Assembly (NCBI GenBank): GCA_031216915.1
Contig: CM062291.1
Location: forward strand, 34,786,484-34,850,483
Length of the DNA: 64,000 bases
Source: Pictodentalium vernedei
Taxonomy: Eukaryota > Mollusca > Scaphopoda > Dentaliida > Dentaliidae
Direction of reading: 5' to 3'
Shown here piece by piece: positions 45,601-56,955 of this stretch. The notes beneath the pieces were generated by a model. The model saw nothing but the letters and a program-made list of their open reading frames with translations. It did no database searches and had not been told where the DNA came from. The translations under genes were made by a program, and so were the position numbers. Within the stretch, counting starts at the first letter, position 1. Each line of letters starts with the position of its first letter.

Positions 45601-48600
45601 ACCACCGAATGTTTGCCCTAGTCTGAATCTCTTGTAACACTAGATAGACAAGAGAACGTGTAAATCGAGCAATTCATGGATTGCCGAAAAGTTGCCGTCG
45701 AAGAGAAGCTCCTCCGAGAACGAAGCGACTCTGAGAGAGTTCTTAACCTTACTATCCACGCGTGTGGATGTAGCTAGGGCTGCGTCACGTCTAACTAACT
45801 CCAATCAGCCACTGAAGGGCGGAGTTATACGTGAACAAACTACTGCCCTCAAAAGAAATTACATTGAGAATAATATCCCGTAAATCTTTTCTTGAAGACG
45901 TAATGATAACGCCTCAGTAAGGTGGATTACGTATAATAAAACGTCTAAGTTAAGTCTACTATACATAATGTCGTTCCCAACATTGAAATTGGAAAAGACA
46001 TAAACGGTGAAAAAGAATATATGCAGTCTTTAATCACACCGTCTAGACGCATAAGAACTCTCGGTATGCCCTGCTCTGCCAAAATAAACTATCTGTATAA
46101 ATGATAAAATGGCAGAAATGAGCAACGCGGACAAGAAACTAAACTATCATGCTTAGTAGCAGGCTTGTATATATATATATATATAGCGTCGAAAAATAAA
46201 ACACATGTTGTAATGACAATATTGGACTGCGTCGGTAAGTCAGGGACAATGTCCCTGAACCGATCGAAAAATCCGAGTCCAATGACGCTATAAGTCTCTT
46301 ATCCAAGATCGCAGCAATGAAGTCCGAAATAATAATCACTGGAAGATAATGCCAGAAGATATGAAAGGCATCTTCCGATACTACTAAAGGGAAAACTCGA
46401 AATCTTTCGAATCCCTTTCGCCATCCTGTCGGACCCTATAAAGCGTTCGGTCGTCCGTACCTGATGCAACCGCGGACCGCACCGACCCAGCGCCGTCGGA
46501 TAATTCCTGATTCGACCGAGAAACTGTCAATTGCTGGGATGCTGCGAAACAACTGTGCTAACTCGGATAGCACGTCCGTCACCGAGGCCTGAGGAGAAGC
46601 GGTCTTACAATGCATTGCCGCTGGAAGCTCCGTGATCGTTACCCCGTGCATACTACCAATATGCGAGCGAACGGAGTGTATAGGCCTCGTGTCCCTTGGC
46701 TACCGGATGGCGCGACCTATTCGCCGTGGAATCACTGAATGCCGAAACTGATCGGATACTCGAGGTCACGTAGCCAATGTGCGGTCGTGTGCCCTGCTGT
46801 GAGGATGAGGAAGCATTAAAGACAGTCTCTCGGACTGTCAATATAACGGAGCGTCCCGACCAACGGACATATGCTCCGAATGTAAAATATCTGAACCACA
46901 ACATGCGGTCCCCTATGTTGTTGGGCGAGAGAGGGACCTCTCTCGCTCACAGCCCGGACGGACCTGGACAAGCCAGGAACCGGACTAACAGGCTTCCTCC
47001 GATCTGTCCTCAATCTGCTGTCACTGGGTGAGTACTAAAGTAATTAAAGTGCTCGCATCACCCAAATCTCCTTCCTAGACCGCAACGGACGAACCCGGCA
47101 GCCGAACCATTCGATGAATGTACGCTACACCGGGTGAGCTAGCGAATGTCACCCCGTAGGCGATAGACATATTCCATGAGCACTTATTGCCGCTAACTCT
47201 TCATTAACTATGACGACAGAGGCAAACTTTTGAAAGACATCTCCATAACTCTTCGAACAAGAAACCAGAAATGCTTGGTTAGCAAGCATAAAATAATAAT
47301 ATATATAGCGTCGTTCAATAATTCGAAAGTTTGTGTGACATTATTGGACTATGTCGGAACTGAGGGACGATGTCCCTGAACCGAACCAAAAATTTCTAAG
47401 TCCACCGACGCTATCAGTTTCTTATCCGGCATCGCAGCATTCTGGTCCGACGAAAGAAGCTGTAGAAGACCAAGTCAGATGACATACACAACAGCATATG
47501 TTGTTCCGAAAGGGAAAGCTCGAAATCCTCCGAATCCCTTTCGGTATCCCGTCGGACCGGATGAAACTTTCGGACGTCCGTACCCGCTTCCACGGAGCGT
47601 CCCGACCCAGCATCGTCGGATAAAATATATGCGACAGATTCAGTTGATGCTGGGATGCTGCGATAAACTGTGCTATTAAGGAAAGCACGTCCGTTCCCGA
47701 GGCCTGTGCAGTAGCGGTCTTACGATGCATTGCCGCCGGAAGCTCCATGTACGTTGACTCCCGCACACTTCCTATGCGAACGTCTGGAGTCTGCAGGCCT
47801 CGTGTCCCTGGCTACCGGATGGTGTGACCTGGTCGCCGAAGAATCCTTGATCGGCGAAGCTGGTAATATATCGGCGGTCACGCAGCCAAGGTGCGGTCGT
47901 GTGCGCTGACGAGAAGAGGAAGCCTTAGCAGTCTCAGCGGACTGCCTATACAACGGAGCGTCCCGAGCGACGGACGTATGCTCCGCTTGCGACACATTTT
48001 GTACCACAACATCTGGGGCCAGATGTTGTTGAACGAGAGAGGGGCCTCTCTCGCTTGCCGTCCGGATGGACCGGAACGAGCTATGAACCGGACTAAAGGC
48101 TTCCTCCGTTCTCCCTTCGATCTGCCGTCACTGGGTGTGCATTAGGTTAATTTATAGTGCTCGCATCACCCCAAAATTCCTTCTAGACCGCAACGGACGA
48201 ACCCGGCTGCCGAACCATTCGGTGAATGGACGCTACACCGGGCGAGCTAGCGGACGTCAAAGGCCGTCGAACCTACTAGGGTCCTCTTAGGCAACTGGCG
48301 TATTTACATGAGCACTTTTCCGCTAGCCCTTCATTAATTGTGACGACGGAGGCACACTGTTGGAAGACATCACAGATACATCACCCTAATCTTGATCGTC
48401 TGAAATAGAAATTGATAAAGTAGAGTGACCCTGCGGGGAAAGGACCGGAGTGTCCAAATCCCCAACAACATACCGTGACATACGCTTCCCATATTGTCAT
48501 CGAAATCATACGATACAGAACAGGAGTTAATGCGAGTACACTGACCACATATAGAATGATAATAAAGTCAGAGGAAGACTTCCTCTTAAAACAATTGATC

Positions 48601-49780
48601 AATATCCTTTCAATGTGAAAAGAAAACAAGTCCTGGTACTCGCACTAACCCCTGGCAATCAAAATACATAATAATAATATGATCCATTAATATAGAAAAA
48701 ATAATTGAAATCAAAATATTTTGAAAAAATATTTTTTCAGAACAGCCCAAGTTTCTGAAAAGTAACGTTGAGCCCCAATGGATCCCAAGCCTAAGTGTGG
48801 ACAAAAATTTTAAAAATATTTTAAACAATTTATTCAACACTTACGAACAATAATAATGTATCTAGTTATGATTAAAATAACATCAAGATATTATTTTTTA
48901 GAAATCCCCCCCTCACACAGAGGGCTGTTGTAAATGTAAACAATGAGTGTAAAAACACTAAAATAAGACTCCAGGCACCCAGGCCCGAAATCAGTTACCA
49001 AAAATACACTATCTGATGCAAAACAGAGACTTCCAGGGAAGAAACTGCAGAACATCAGATGGTAGATGCAGAACACAACGCCTAACCACCCGTAGGTGAA
49101 GACGTAAACATGGGGAAAGAACAGAATTCATTCTGTTATTCAGCTAAAACTCCCAAAAAAATTTAGTAATAATAATTACAAAAACTATGCCAAAAGCATG
49201 GGAGAATAGCAAGGGGGAACTTAAAGGACAGGGAGAGAGGAAAACACTTAAAAAAACAGTGTAACTAAATAATCAGAATGACAACAAAATGGCTGCTGCC
49301 TTGAAAATAGGTAACTTAACATAATTTCATTAAAAAATTTTAAGTTACAGCCCTGATAATATTCTGTCACACATTCTTTTCCTCTCCTCCTTCTCTATCC
49401 TCCTTAGAATCACCATTTCACTAATATTTATGTGTCTGGCATCATTTAAACTGAGATTTATAAGCACAAAGATCAGTCAGATGTTAACTGATGAAGGGCC
49501 AAACTTAGAATGATTAATGGCGCCAATTTCGGAACGTCCTTGACACTGCGCATGCGCAGTAGGGGCAAAGTGTGGAGGGCCTTTCAGGACATGTTTTCTT
49601 TAGTTTTAGATGCAAATTTTGGGGATTGGGGGGCAAAATTTGTGTTTGGCCCTATATTTTAAGAGTTAGCACCAGCTATGTCTGGGTCATTGGTACAGTA
49701 TAAAAATATAATATTTTTTCAACTGCTGAATTTGCATATTACGCGGGCAGATGTGGCCGATTCGTTGGGTAAAGGGTTAA
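42607..49780. mobile_element. PB-B MITE split by DIRS copy 2
   Basis: Left part 42607-42782 includes TTAA, the complete core hairpin and 'ggttttgttgaaattgtttg'. Right part about 49706-49780 is 'taatattttttcaactgctg...cgttgggtaaagggttaa'. Together they have the normal length and order of a PB-B element, and the 6.9-kb retroelement occupies the gap. Confidence 0.9.
42783..49707 (-). mobile_element. Fossil DIRS-type retroelement, copy 2 (broken)
   Basis: About 6.9 kb, coding sense minus, the same family as copy 1. Inverted terminal repeats lie at about 42783-43010 and 49490-49707. The block joining the complements of both ends is at about 43085-43170. Recombinase-like sequence (about 43780-44830), RNase H-like sequence (about 45000-45640) and gag-like sequence (about 45660-48560) are recognisable by comparison with copy 1. 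The gag-side part holds a direct repeat of about 1.1 kb (from about 46180 and about 47310). It is heavily broken, with many interruptions, and older or less constrained than copy 1. Its short open frames are not functional genes. Confidence 0.82.
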
Positions 49781-49859
49781 GAGAACTCTTGTTGAAGAGT
49801 TTCTTGATTCGTACAAGTCAACAGTAAACTGTAATAACCCATGGTGTCCTGATTGCTAT

Positions 49860-50444
49860 TACCATATTTACTCTATGTATTGGGACACACATTTTTTCCA
49901 GAAAAATATATTTTTTTTATGCTCCAAGGTTTGGGACACTCAGGAGACTTGTTTCTGGTTGGCCCAGTCACCTGAAAACTGTAAACTATAAAATATTGAT
50001 AATACATACTGATTTGTGTTGTTTTTATTTAAATCTATTCCTAAGTGTTAATATTTACAGTCCTGACTGACTATTTAATATTACATTGTGACAGTCTTTA
50101 ACACTTTACCTAACGCTAGTAGCAGACGACACTCAAAAAAAAAAATCTTGTGAAACTAAAAAATTTCATTTTTTACTTCTAAAACATAGCTTATGACCCC
50201 TCATTGGAACGAGTGCAATGCACTCGTTCCAATGAGTGGTCATAAGCTGTGTTTTGGAAGCAAAAAATGAAAATATAAAAAAAATTGGAAGGGGATTTTC
50301 ATAATAGTGATGGAAAACGAATCACACACAAGTTTAGTCAGCATCAAAACAAGACCAGGATGTGTTTTTTTCCATTTTATAAGAATTGGGACATCTGTGA
50401 AAATAATTATGTTTAGCTGTCCCAATACATATAGTAAATACGGG
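49860..50444. mobile_element. Long-TIR composite element with a PB-A-like core
   Basis: Starts ACCATATTTACTCTATGTAT and ends with the inverse ('atacatatagtaaatacggg'). A PB-A-variant hairpin ('ggaacgagtgcaatgcactc') with 'cagacgacactc' sits at about 50098-50310. Inverted relative to the 60928 copy; it carries about 130 bp ('ctataaaatattgataatac...') that the other lacks. Confidence 0.75.
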
Positions 50445-50524
50445 AGTAAGAAAAAAACAGCCATCAACACATTTCTATAACAACAAACGTCTATAATAGA
50501 TCCTTTCGTTCTTTGCCTACGTGA

Positions 50525-51235
50525 GAATGATAGAAACTAGAGCCCTTACCAAATTGTTACTTATTGTATTAATTATTGTACTAATTAACAAGTTATATGC
50601 CTCATCAACCTCGTTGTATAGTGGTGGGGATGCTACAGAGGTAGCAGTGGTGGATTCTCCACATGACGAGATTCTATAACTTGCAAATATAGGCCGCAGG
50701 AACTGGAGATGGGTTTTTGGCTCATGGGGGCTGGTCTTATTTAACGGTTTGCGGACTGGCGGCTCATCAGCGCTTTCTGTGTTCTATGTTTTGGGGGGTT
50801 GATGTGCCGTCTCGTGCAGTGGTAGGGTTTCTCTCCCAAACCGTATACTATCCACCATAGTATCTTTCCAGAAAGAGGTTTCATCACTAAACCTAATGTG
50901 CCAGTGATAGAAACTATAGCCCTCACCGAATTGTTGCTTAGTGTATTACTTATTGTACTAATTAACTAGTTGTATCCTTTGTCTACCTCATTGTATAGTG
51001 GTGGGGACGCTACAGAGGTATCAGTGGTGAATTCTCTACCCAACAAATTTCTATAACTCTCGAATATAGGCCGCAGGCCGGTTTGCAGACTTGCGGCTCA
51101 TCAGTGCACTTTATATTCTATGTATGAGGGGTTGATTTGCCATCTCATGCATTGGTAATGTTTCTCTCACAAACTGTTTACTATCCCCCATAGTATCTTT
51201 CCAAAAAGAGGTTCCATCACTAAACCTAATGAGCC
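50525..51235. repeat. Direct duplication, units of about 375 and 330 bp
   Basis: 'gatagaaactagagccctta...tatagtggtggggatgctac...ggtttctctcccaaaccgta...cactaaacctaatg' recurs from about 50907 with about 85% visible identity. No frame is shared by the two units, so non-coding is more likely. Confidence 0.7.
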
Positions 51236-51244
51236 AACAACACA

Positions 51245-51402
51245 AACCTTGCTGTCATGAATGTTCTTTTCGTCAAAAGGGAATGGCAGGAAGACAGCCT
51301 TTTAGACTATGTCATTTCCTTGCAGCGTATTCATCTGTAACCTGTCTTATTGTTTATATTGTGTAATTATATGCTGCAAAATAAAATCAATCAATCAATA
51401 TT
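51245..51402 (+). repeat. Possible non-LTR element 3' end
   Basis: 'ttgcagcgtattcatctgtaacc...gcaaaataaaatcaatcaatcaat': a short 3'-UTR-like stretch ending in a (TCAA)n tail, as some LINEs have. No coding part is left, so the call is weak. Confidence 0.3.
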
Positions 51403-51422
51403 GGCCGAGGTATCAGCCTGAG

Positions 51423-51666
51423 TTAACCAAACACGAAAAGCAGACGACATTTGCAAATAAAATACTTCAATAACTAATTTTTTTAATTTTTTATCACAAA
51501 AACATAGCTTATGACCCCTCATTGGAACGAGCTCAACGAGCTCGTTCCAATGAGGGATCATAAGCTATGTTTTTGTGATAAAAAATTAAAAAATAATGAA
51601 AATTGGATAGTATTTTTTGTGAATAGCGCTGGCCGGTTTTGGTCGTTACGTTGGGTAAGGGGTTAA
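51423..51666. mobile_element. PB-A MITE, long near-perfect hairpin
   Basis: 'ttaaccaaacacgaaaagca' to 'cgttgggtaaggggttaa'. The inverted arms run about 51475-51598 with very few mismatches. Confidence 0.83.
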
Positions 51667-51669
51667 CTT

Positions 51670-51965
51670 ACTATAAGCCTGAGACTGAAGGTAAAAGGCT
51701 GATGTGAAGTTACCGAGGTCTGATATCTCCGACACTATGAAACTAACCAAGTAATAACCACTGAGTAACTTCACAGCAGCCTGAGACCGAAGATCGAAGG
51801 CTGATGAGAAATTACCGGAGGGCTCATATCTCAACCACTATGAAACTAACCAAGTAATAACAATTAAGTAACTTCACACCAGCCTAAGACCAAAGGTCGA
51901 AGGCTGATGTGAAGTTACCGTGCGCTGATATCTTGGCTGATATGAAACTAAGCACTAATAACCTC
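51670..51965. repeat. Tandem repeat, about 108-bp unit, about 3 copies
   Basis: 'aaggctgatg(t/a)gaa(g/a)ttaccg', 'atgaaactaaccaagtaata' and 'agtaacttcaca(g/c)cagcct' recur at about 51695, 51803 and 51907. Within a unit, 'gatgtgaagttac' and 'gtaacttcac' are complementary. Confidence 0.75.
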
Positions 51966-52075
51966 ATTTATTAAACCAAAACAAATAACTATAAAAATTC
52001 TCAGATCTGTTACAGTATTCAGACAGTGTTATTGTTTCAAATCCTATTCACAAGACCGAAGTTGCTCTTATCCCA

Positions 52076-52142
52076 GTTCAGTTAACCTAATGTTTCGGCT
52101 TCCTTACTGGGGAAGCCGTAACATTAGGATAGCTGAACTGTC
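52076..52142. repeat. Palindrome
   Basis: 'cagttcagttaacctaatgt...cggcttcc' mirrors 'ggaagccgtaacattaggat...gctgaactg'. Arms of about 30 bp around 'ttactgg'. Probably a small foldback element. Confidence 0.6.
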
Positions 52143-52177
52143 TCTTTTCCCACTTTGACAAATCTTCGCTTACAACT

Positions 52178-52869
52178 GGGGCTTCACGGTATTTCGATAT
52201 TTCACCGACACTCGGTATTTTTTTCAATATCCATACCGAACAGGGCCAATTTCAACTCACTCGATATACCGACCTTCACGATATTGTCGATTAGCAATGT
52301 CGATATTCTCAAACTAATGATAAACTTAACTTTTTGGACTTGAACTACATCTAAATTCATCACACTCACACTATAATCTACCATACTTTTAATTAATTTG
52401 GATATGGTTCCAAGCCAGAAAATACGCAGACTGTCATCTACAAAATGAGGTCCCCAGAGGTGAATTTAGTGGTGCTACCCTGCACAGCAGGGTAGCATCA
52501 CTAAATTTATCCTCTGTGAACCTCTGTGAACCTCAATCTGAATCAGGGTTTCAAAACTAAAAAGAAAGAGGTACCCAGAGGATAAATTGGCCACTTTATG
52601 GGATAGCATCATCAAATTCTGGGGACCTTATTCTGCAAATGTCAGCCTGCTTATTTTCAGGCTCCTTTGCAAAATCAAATACACGTGGTTCTATTCGTTT
52701 CAAGCAAGAACTATCGCAAAGTATGAGCAGTATTGTGGGCGTTTGGAATTCTGCATGATCATATCAAACAAGGATTGTCAGTTCTCAAATACTCGATATT
52801 TACTCATACTGCGGTATTTAAAAAAATACCGTACTCGGTATTACAAATTGGAATACCGTGAAGCCCTAC
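52178..52869. mobile_element. hAT-type non-autonomous element, about 690 bp including a nested MITE
   Basis: Ends 'ggggcttcacggtat' and 'ataccgtgaagccctac' are inverted. The perfect 8-bp duplication ttacaact lies at 52170-52177 and 52870-52877. The interior is rich in 'gatataccg' / 'cggtatt'. A hAT-N1 copy is nested in it. Confidence 0.8.
52411..52663. mobile_element. hAT-N1 MITE nested in another hAT-type element
   Basis: 'caagccagaaaatacgcaga' to 'ctgcttattttcaggct'. 'cctctgtgaa' is duplicated internally. The target duplication is not clean. Confidence 0.75.
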
Positions 52870-53146
52870 TTACAACTATGAATTTTAGTTTCGGATGAAT
52901 ATTCAGTACAACTCTCTTTTTTCCTCTCTTCATCAACCTAACATTACTTATTGTCATCATTAACTCCTCATAATACAAATACTCTGCTTCAGACCCAGCC
53001 ATGTTTTCCTGATTGCGTTCAATGAATAACTGTAAATATTTCAATGTAAACAAACTGCTTGTGTCTAGTAACGCATTTAGGTGGAGAAATCTAGCTTGAT
53101 TCATAACGGCCATGATCAGCATCTTATCTGCCATGTTTGAAGCCAT
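52870..53146 (-). CDS. Unrecognised open frame, cut by a hAT-type insertion
   Basis: The minus-strand frame starts at ATG 53146. The first residues are MASNMADKMLIMAVMNQA, followed by a stretch rich in Leu/Phe and charged residues and the basic run LMKRGKKRVVLN. It is not made of repeats seen elsewhere in the window. The 690-bp hAT-type element at 52178-52869 interrupts it; leaving that element and one duplication copy aside, the frame would stay open beyond 52177 to about 52080. I recognise no family. A remnant of a DNA-transposon protein or a host exon in the 3' flank of the carrier gene are both possible. Confidence 0.3.
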
Positions 53147-53234
53147 ATCAGCTGAGTTTGATAATGTGGAATTCTGGGAAAGACAATCATATCTAATATA
53201 TAAATAAGTATAAAGAGATTGTATTGGTTACAAG

Positions 53235-53487
53235 CACGCCTGGAAATAAGCAGACGGTCAGCTGCAGAATGAGGTCTCTCGTGGGTGAATTTCATTATGC
53301 TACCCTGCACAGCAGGGTAGCATCACTAAATTTACCCTCTGGGGACCTCAATCTGAATCAAGGTCTTAGACCTAAACAGAATGAGATACCCAGAGGATAA
53401 ATTGGCTCACTGTGTAGGATAAAATCAGCAAATTCACCCTCTCGGGACCTCAATTTTCAAATAACAGATTGCTTCTTTCCAGGGATG
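53235..53487. mobile_element. hAT-N1 MITE, diverged
   Basis: Flanking ggttacaa on both sides is an 8-bp duplication. The ends have drifted ('cacgcctggaaataagcaga', 'cttctttccaggga'). Confidence 0.8.
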
Positions 53488-53567
53488 GTTACAATATGAA
53501 AGACACTGGAGACATTCTAAACAACAAAAATAAAATTCAACATCCTCAAGTAAATTATACTGTACTT

Positions 53568-53741
53568 GCCACAAGGCTCATCTTGTTGATAATCAGCTGT
53601 TAATGTTCTAATAACTTAAATTTGGCAGGTTTCCAACTGTACTTGCCACGTCTCGTTGATGATCAGGTGTTATTGTCCTAGTGAATATTGTTGATGATCA
53701 GGTGTTATTGTTCTATTGATTTAAATTTGGCAGGTTTCCAG
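53568..53741 (-). repeat. Short tandem duplication spanning the carrier gene's stop codon
   Basis: On the minus strand the block 'ttggaaacctgccaaattta...tcaac...tggcaagtacag' occurs twice. The copy nearer the gene (about 53638-53741) contains the last codons and stop; the second (53568-53637) lies in the 3' flank. Inside the first, 'gacaataacacctgatcatc' is itself doubled. Confidence 0.75.
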
Positions 53742-53843
53742 TTAGTTATATACTCATATAGAAGAAATACGATGCAAACATTTGGTGTAACGTGGCACAT
53801 GTAAACGATGAATCCCTTGTAGAGACCTTTGAAACCTTCATAC
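53705..53843 (-). CDS. SLC25A32: Mitochondrial carrier (SLC25A32-like), last coding exon
   Basis: 139-bp terminal exon. A good acceptor ('ttttatttgtacag') precedes position 53843. The first base completes a codon begun in the exon at 61936, and the frame runs to TAA at 53707-53705. It encodes YEGFKGLYKGF, then HVTPNVCIVFLLYEYITNWK and a short basic tail. The (E)GxxGxYKGxxxNxxR-type signature at the end of the third carrier repeat and the final transmembrane helix fit the folate carrier subfamily, although the usual NLIRVTP is here YMCHVTP. In animals SLC25A32 moves folates (and FAD in yeast relatives) across the inner mitochondrial membrane. The family call rests on remembered sequences of vertebrate SLC25A32. 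Confidence 0.8.
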
Positions 53844-54050
53844 CTGTACAAATAAAATTCATCATAGGCAAACAAACAAATACAGTTGATAAAAAGGAAA
53901 AGTATAAAAAAATCATATTTGTTTGAAGTTAAAATTATAAAATATTATTTTATTTTAACATGACCCATTTGATAAAACAAACACTCAATGCACTACCTAT
54001 GTAATCTTACTGTACGATTCAACTCTATTGTGATGCATTCCTGTGACACT

Positions 54051-54303
54051 CAAGCCTGAAAATAAGCAGTCTGACATTTGCAGAATGAGGTCCCCAGAGG
54101 GTGAATTTGATTATGCTATCCTATACAGTGGGCCAATTTATCATCTGGGTACCTCTTTCTGTTTAGTTTTGAGACCCTGATTCAGATTGACGTACACAGA
54201 GGGCAAATTTAGTGATGCTACCCTGCTATACAGGGTAGCATTACTAAATTCACCCTCTGGGGACCTAATTTTGCAGATGACAGTCTGCTTATTTTCTGGC
54301 TTG
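54051..54303. mobile_element. hAT-N1 MITE (carrier gene intron)
   Basis: Flanks gtgacact and gagacact, an 8-bp duplication with one mismatch. Confidence 0.83.
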
Positions 54304-54354
54304 GAGACACTGGCATTCATCTTTAACACCATTTAATTATCAACATGAAGTTAG

Positions 54355-54594
54355 TTAACCCTTTACACAACATAACAGCCAAAACCTGCCAATGCTATTC
54401 TCAAAAATCGCAAATTAATTTTCATTATTTTTTCATTTTTTGTCTCAAAAACATAGGTTATGACCGCTTGTTGGAAAGAGCTCGTTGAGCTCGTTCCAGT
54501 GAGGGTCATAACCTATATTTTTGAGACAAAGAATTAGTTATTCAAGATTTTTTTTTGCAAGTGTCGTCTGCTTTCATGTTAGGTAAAGGGTTAA
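54355..54594. mobile_element. PB-A MITE (intron)
   Basis: 'ttaaccctttacacaacata' to 'atgttaggtaaagggttaa'. Core 'ggaaagagctcgttgagctc'. Confidence 0.82.
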
Positions 54595-54599
54595 ACTAT

Positions 54600-55416
54600 G
54601 GTCGGATGAATCATGATTTTTCCCTTGAATTGAATCTAAAATCGAATCAGACAAATGATTCAAAACTGAATTGAATCTCAAATCGAATCAACTTCCCAAC
54701 TGTAATGATACTACAACAGCTGTTATACAAGAGCTTTCAGTCGCCAATGTGAATCAAGTGTCAATATGTGAACTGGGCTATTTCACACCATTGAACCACG
54801 AGTATCACAGATATCACCATGTTGGGGGGGGGGGGGGATCTGCAAAGAAAAAGGAATATATAGTCCCCTATATAGACCAAAGCCCCATCTACTGCGCAAC
54901 AGCATTGCAGATGGCGGCTTGTTCCACCCTAGGTGTGATATATTGTGCAAACTAAACATAGCATGATCTCAGCTATGGCACCCAGCTAGACTGGGTACAG
55001 TCAGTCCAGTTCCACAGAAAAACTGGATGAGGTGTCATCTTCAGAAAGTCAACAACAGAGAGATGTTTAAAATCCAAATTTCTATGGGATTCGAAGTGTT
55101 TCGAATACTCGAGATGGTATCGAATCAGTGAACTGATTCAAAACTGAACTGAATCTCAAATGTTTGCCGGGCCCTAACTTAAACATGTTTTTATCATTGT
55201 GAGAATAGTTTTCAACGTTATATTACAGACTAGGCCCCCAACATTTGTCACAATTTCACAAGAAGTAGTTCTGATTCTCATGAACTCCTGCTGCAAGAAT
55301 TAGTTTTCAGTTCTCAAATAATTTAGAATTTGAGAGTAGTGTTATAGCCACTAGAGAACAATTAGCAGACATTCTATAGTAAAAATCAAATCTCATATCT
55401 GTATACTTATGAGAGT
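54600..55416. other. Intronic sequence, no gene seen
   Basis: Contains 'gattcaaaactgaattgaatc' twice (about 54657, 55136), a G-run at 54824-54837 and a J-like half hairpin 'cagcattgcagatggcggct'. The 94-residue frame at 54671-54955 has no family features. Confidence 0.4.
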
Positions 55417-55680
55417 TTAACTCTTAACCCGCTGTGAATTTTTAAAAGTATTTTTCATCTAATCTAGTCATGGCTGCTGTGAAGCAGCCATGACTAGATT
55501 TGATGAAAAATTTATTTATATTTAACTCAAGAAATTATTGGTCTAAAAATTTATTCAATTTACAGGGGTGGGGGTGGGGGGGGGAGATATTTGACTATTG
55601 GGTGCAAATTATACTTTTTTAATAGCAAGAGAAATACTGTCCTGGGCAGAAATATCCGCCAGCAGCATGTAAGGAGTTAA
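55417..55680. mobile_element. PB-E palindromic TTAA MITE (intron)
   Basis: TTAACTCTTAACCCGCTG at the left, 'cagcatgtaaggagttaa' at the right. Core 'atctagtcatggctgctgtg' mirrors itself. A G-run lies at 55566-55583. Confidence 0.65.
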
Positions 55681-56154
55681 CCCTAAAAGGCTAGTTCCTC
55701 CAACTTTACCAAGTTTCTTTTCTAACATGTAAAGAGGCTTATTAGAATGAGTTGCTGTTATCTACATTAGACGGAAGGTCAATTACTACTCAATTATGAT
55801 GGGTTAGTTTTTCATCTGATTAATAACTTAATATGTTAATTTCTAAGACTAAAACATAAAATCGAAGAGTATAGTTTTGATACAATAATCTGTTTGCAAC
55901 ACAGGGCTCTATCCACCCTCTTGGGGAAAAGGCTTAAGGCCCTTTCTGGAATTTTGCATCGTTAAGGAATGAAACAGGAATGTTTTTAAGTAGTTCATAA
56001 AATTAACTTTGGAATATATTGCAGTTTGTTTGGGCAACAGAGTCTCACCAATTTTTTTCTGTGCATTATCCTGCATTTTATAATCAAGAATTTCTGGACT
56101 TATTCAATTAACATGAGTATACAATTAACTGGCATTTTTTGTCTTAGAGGGTGA

Positions 56155-56487
56155 TATTTATTTCGTCATTTATTGGGGTTCAACAACACTTTTAACAGCC
56201 AGAGTCACCTTGTGTCAGACTTGTTTTTGGATGGAGGAAGCCAGAGAACCTGAAGAGAACTATCAAGCATCAGCAAGCAACTGTCAAACTCACCAAAGTA
56301 CTGACTCTGCACAAGCAGGGTTAGCATTGGTTGAAAGCAAGTGCACCATCGACATGCAGTACATGGGCAATCAGAATTCTGTGATTTTCCCAGGGACCCT
56401 ACACAGTTACCGCTGGCCAGGATCGAAGACTGGACCTTTCAATTTAAAGTTCAAACTCTAACCACTGAGTCGTCATGCTCCGTCTTA
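56155..56487 (-). mobile_element. tRNA-type SINE (intron), first of a cluster
   Basis: Tail 'tatttatttcgtcatttatt', body 'gtgtcagacttgtttttgga...gttgaaagcaagtgcaccat', head at the right 'caggatcgaagactggacct' and 'aaccactgagtcgtcatgct'. Confidence 0.75.
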
Positions 56488-56558
56488 TTTATATATTGGT
56501 GTTTAAGGTGGCATATTTCTGCACAATAGCTAATTGTGACTGCAACATGGAGATTATT

Positions 56559-56885
56559 TATTTATTTACTAAGGTTTAACGACACTTTAACAGCCATGGT
56601 CATATCATGTCAGTGACAGTTTTGCGGGTGGAGGAAGCCGGAGTACCTGGAGAGAACCACCGAGCAATGACGAGCAGCTGCCAGTTCCCCATCATTGTAA
56701 CTCTGCACTGCAGCACAGGCAGGGTTAGATTGGTTGAATATATGCGCACCATCGACATGCAGTACATGGGCAATCAGGATTCTGTGATTTTCCCAGGGAC
56801 CCTACACAGTTACCGGTGACCAGGATCGAAGAATCGAGCTTTCAATTTAAAGTTCAAACTCTAACCACTGAGTCGCCATGCTCCC
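56559..56885 (-). mobile_element. tRNA-type SINE (intron), second of cluster
   Basis: Head 'aaccactgagtcgccatgct' at the right. Preceded by a short R2-like piece (56488-56558). The pair [R2 piece + SINE tail/body] is repeated in the next copy, so a duplication of about 397 bp produced part of the cluster. Confidence 0.75.
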
Positions 56886-56955
56886 TCTTATTTATATATT
56901 GGTATTTAAGGTGGCATATTTCTGCTCAATAGCTAATCGTGACCTCAACATGGAG

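Noticed and set aside
46436-48145. Multiple short frames in GC-richer sequence
   Set aside because: They are remnants of the gag-side part of DIRS copy 2 and its direct repeat, not host genes.
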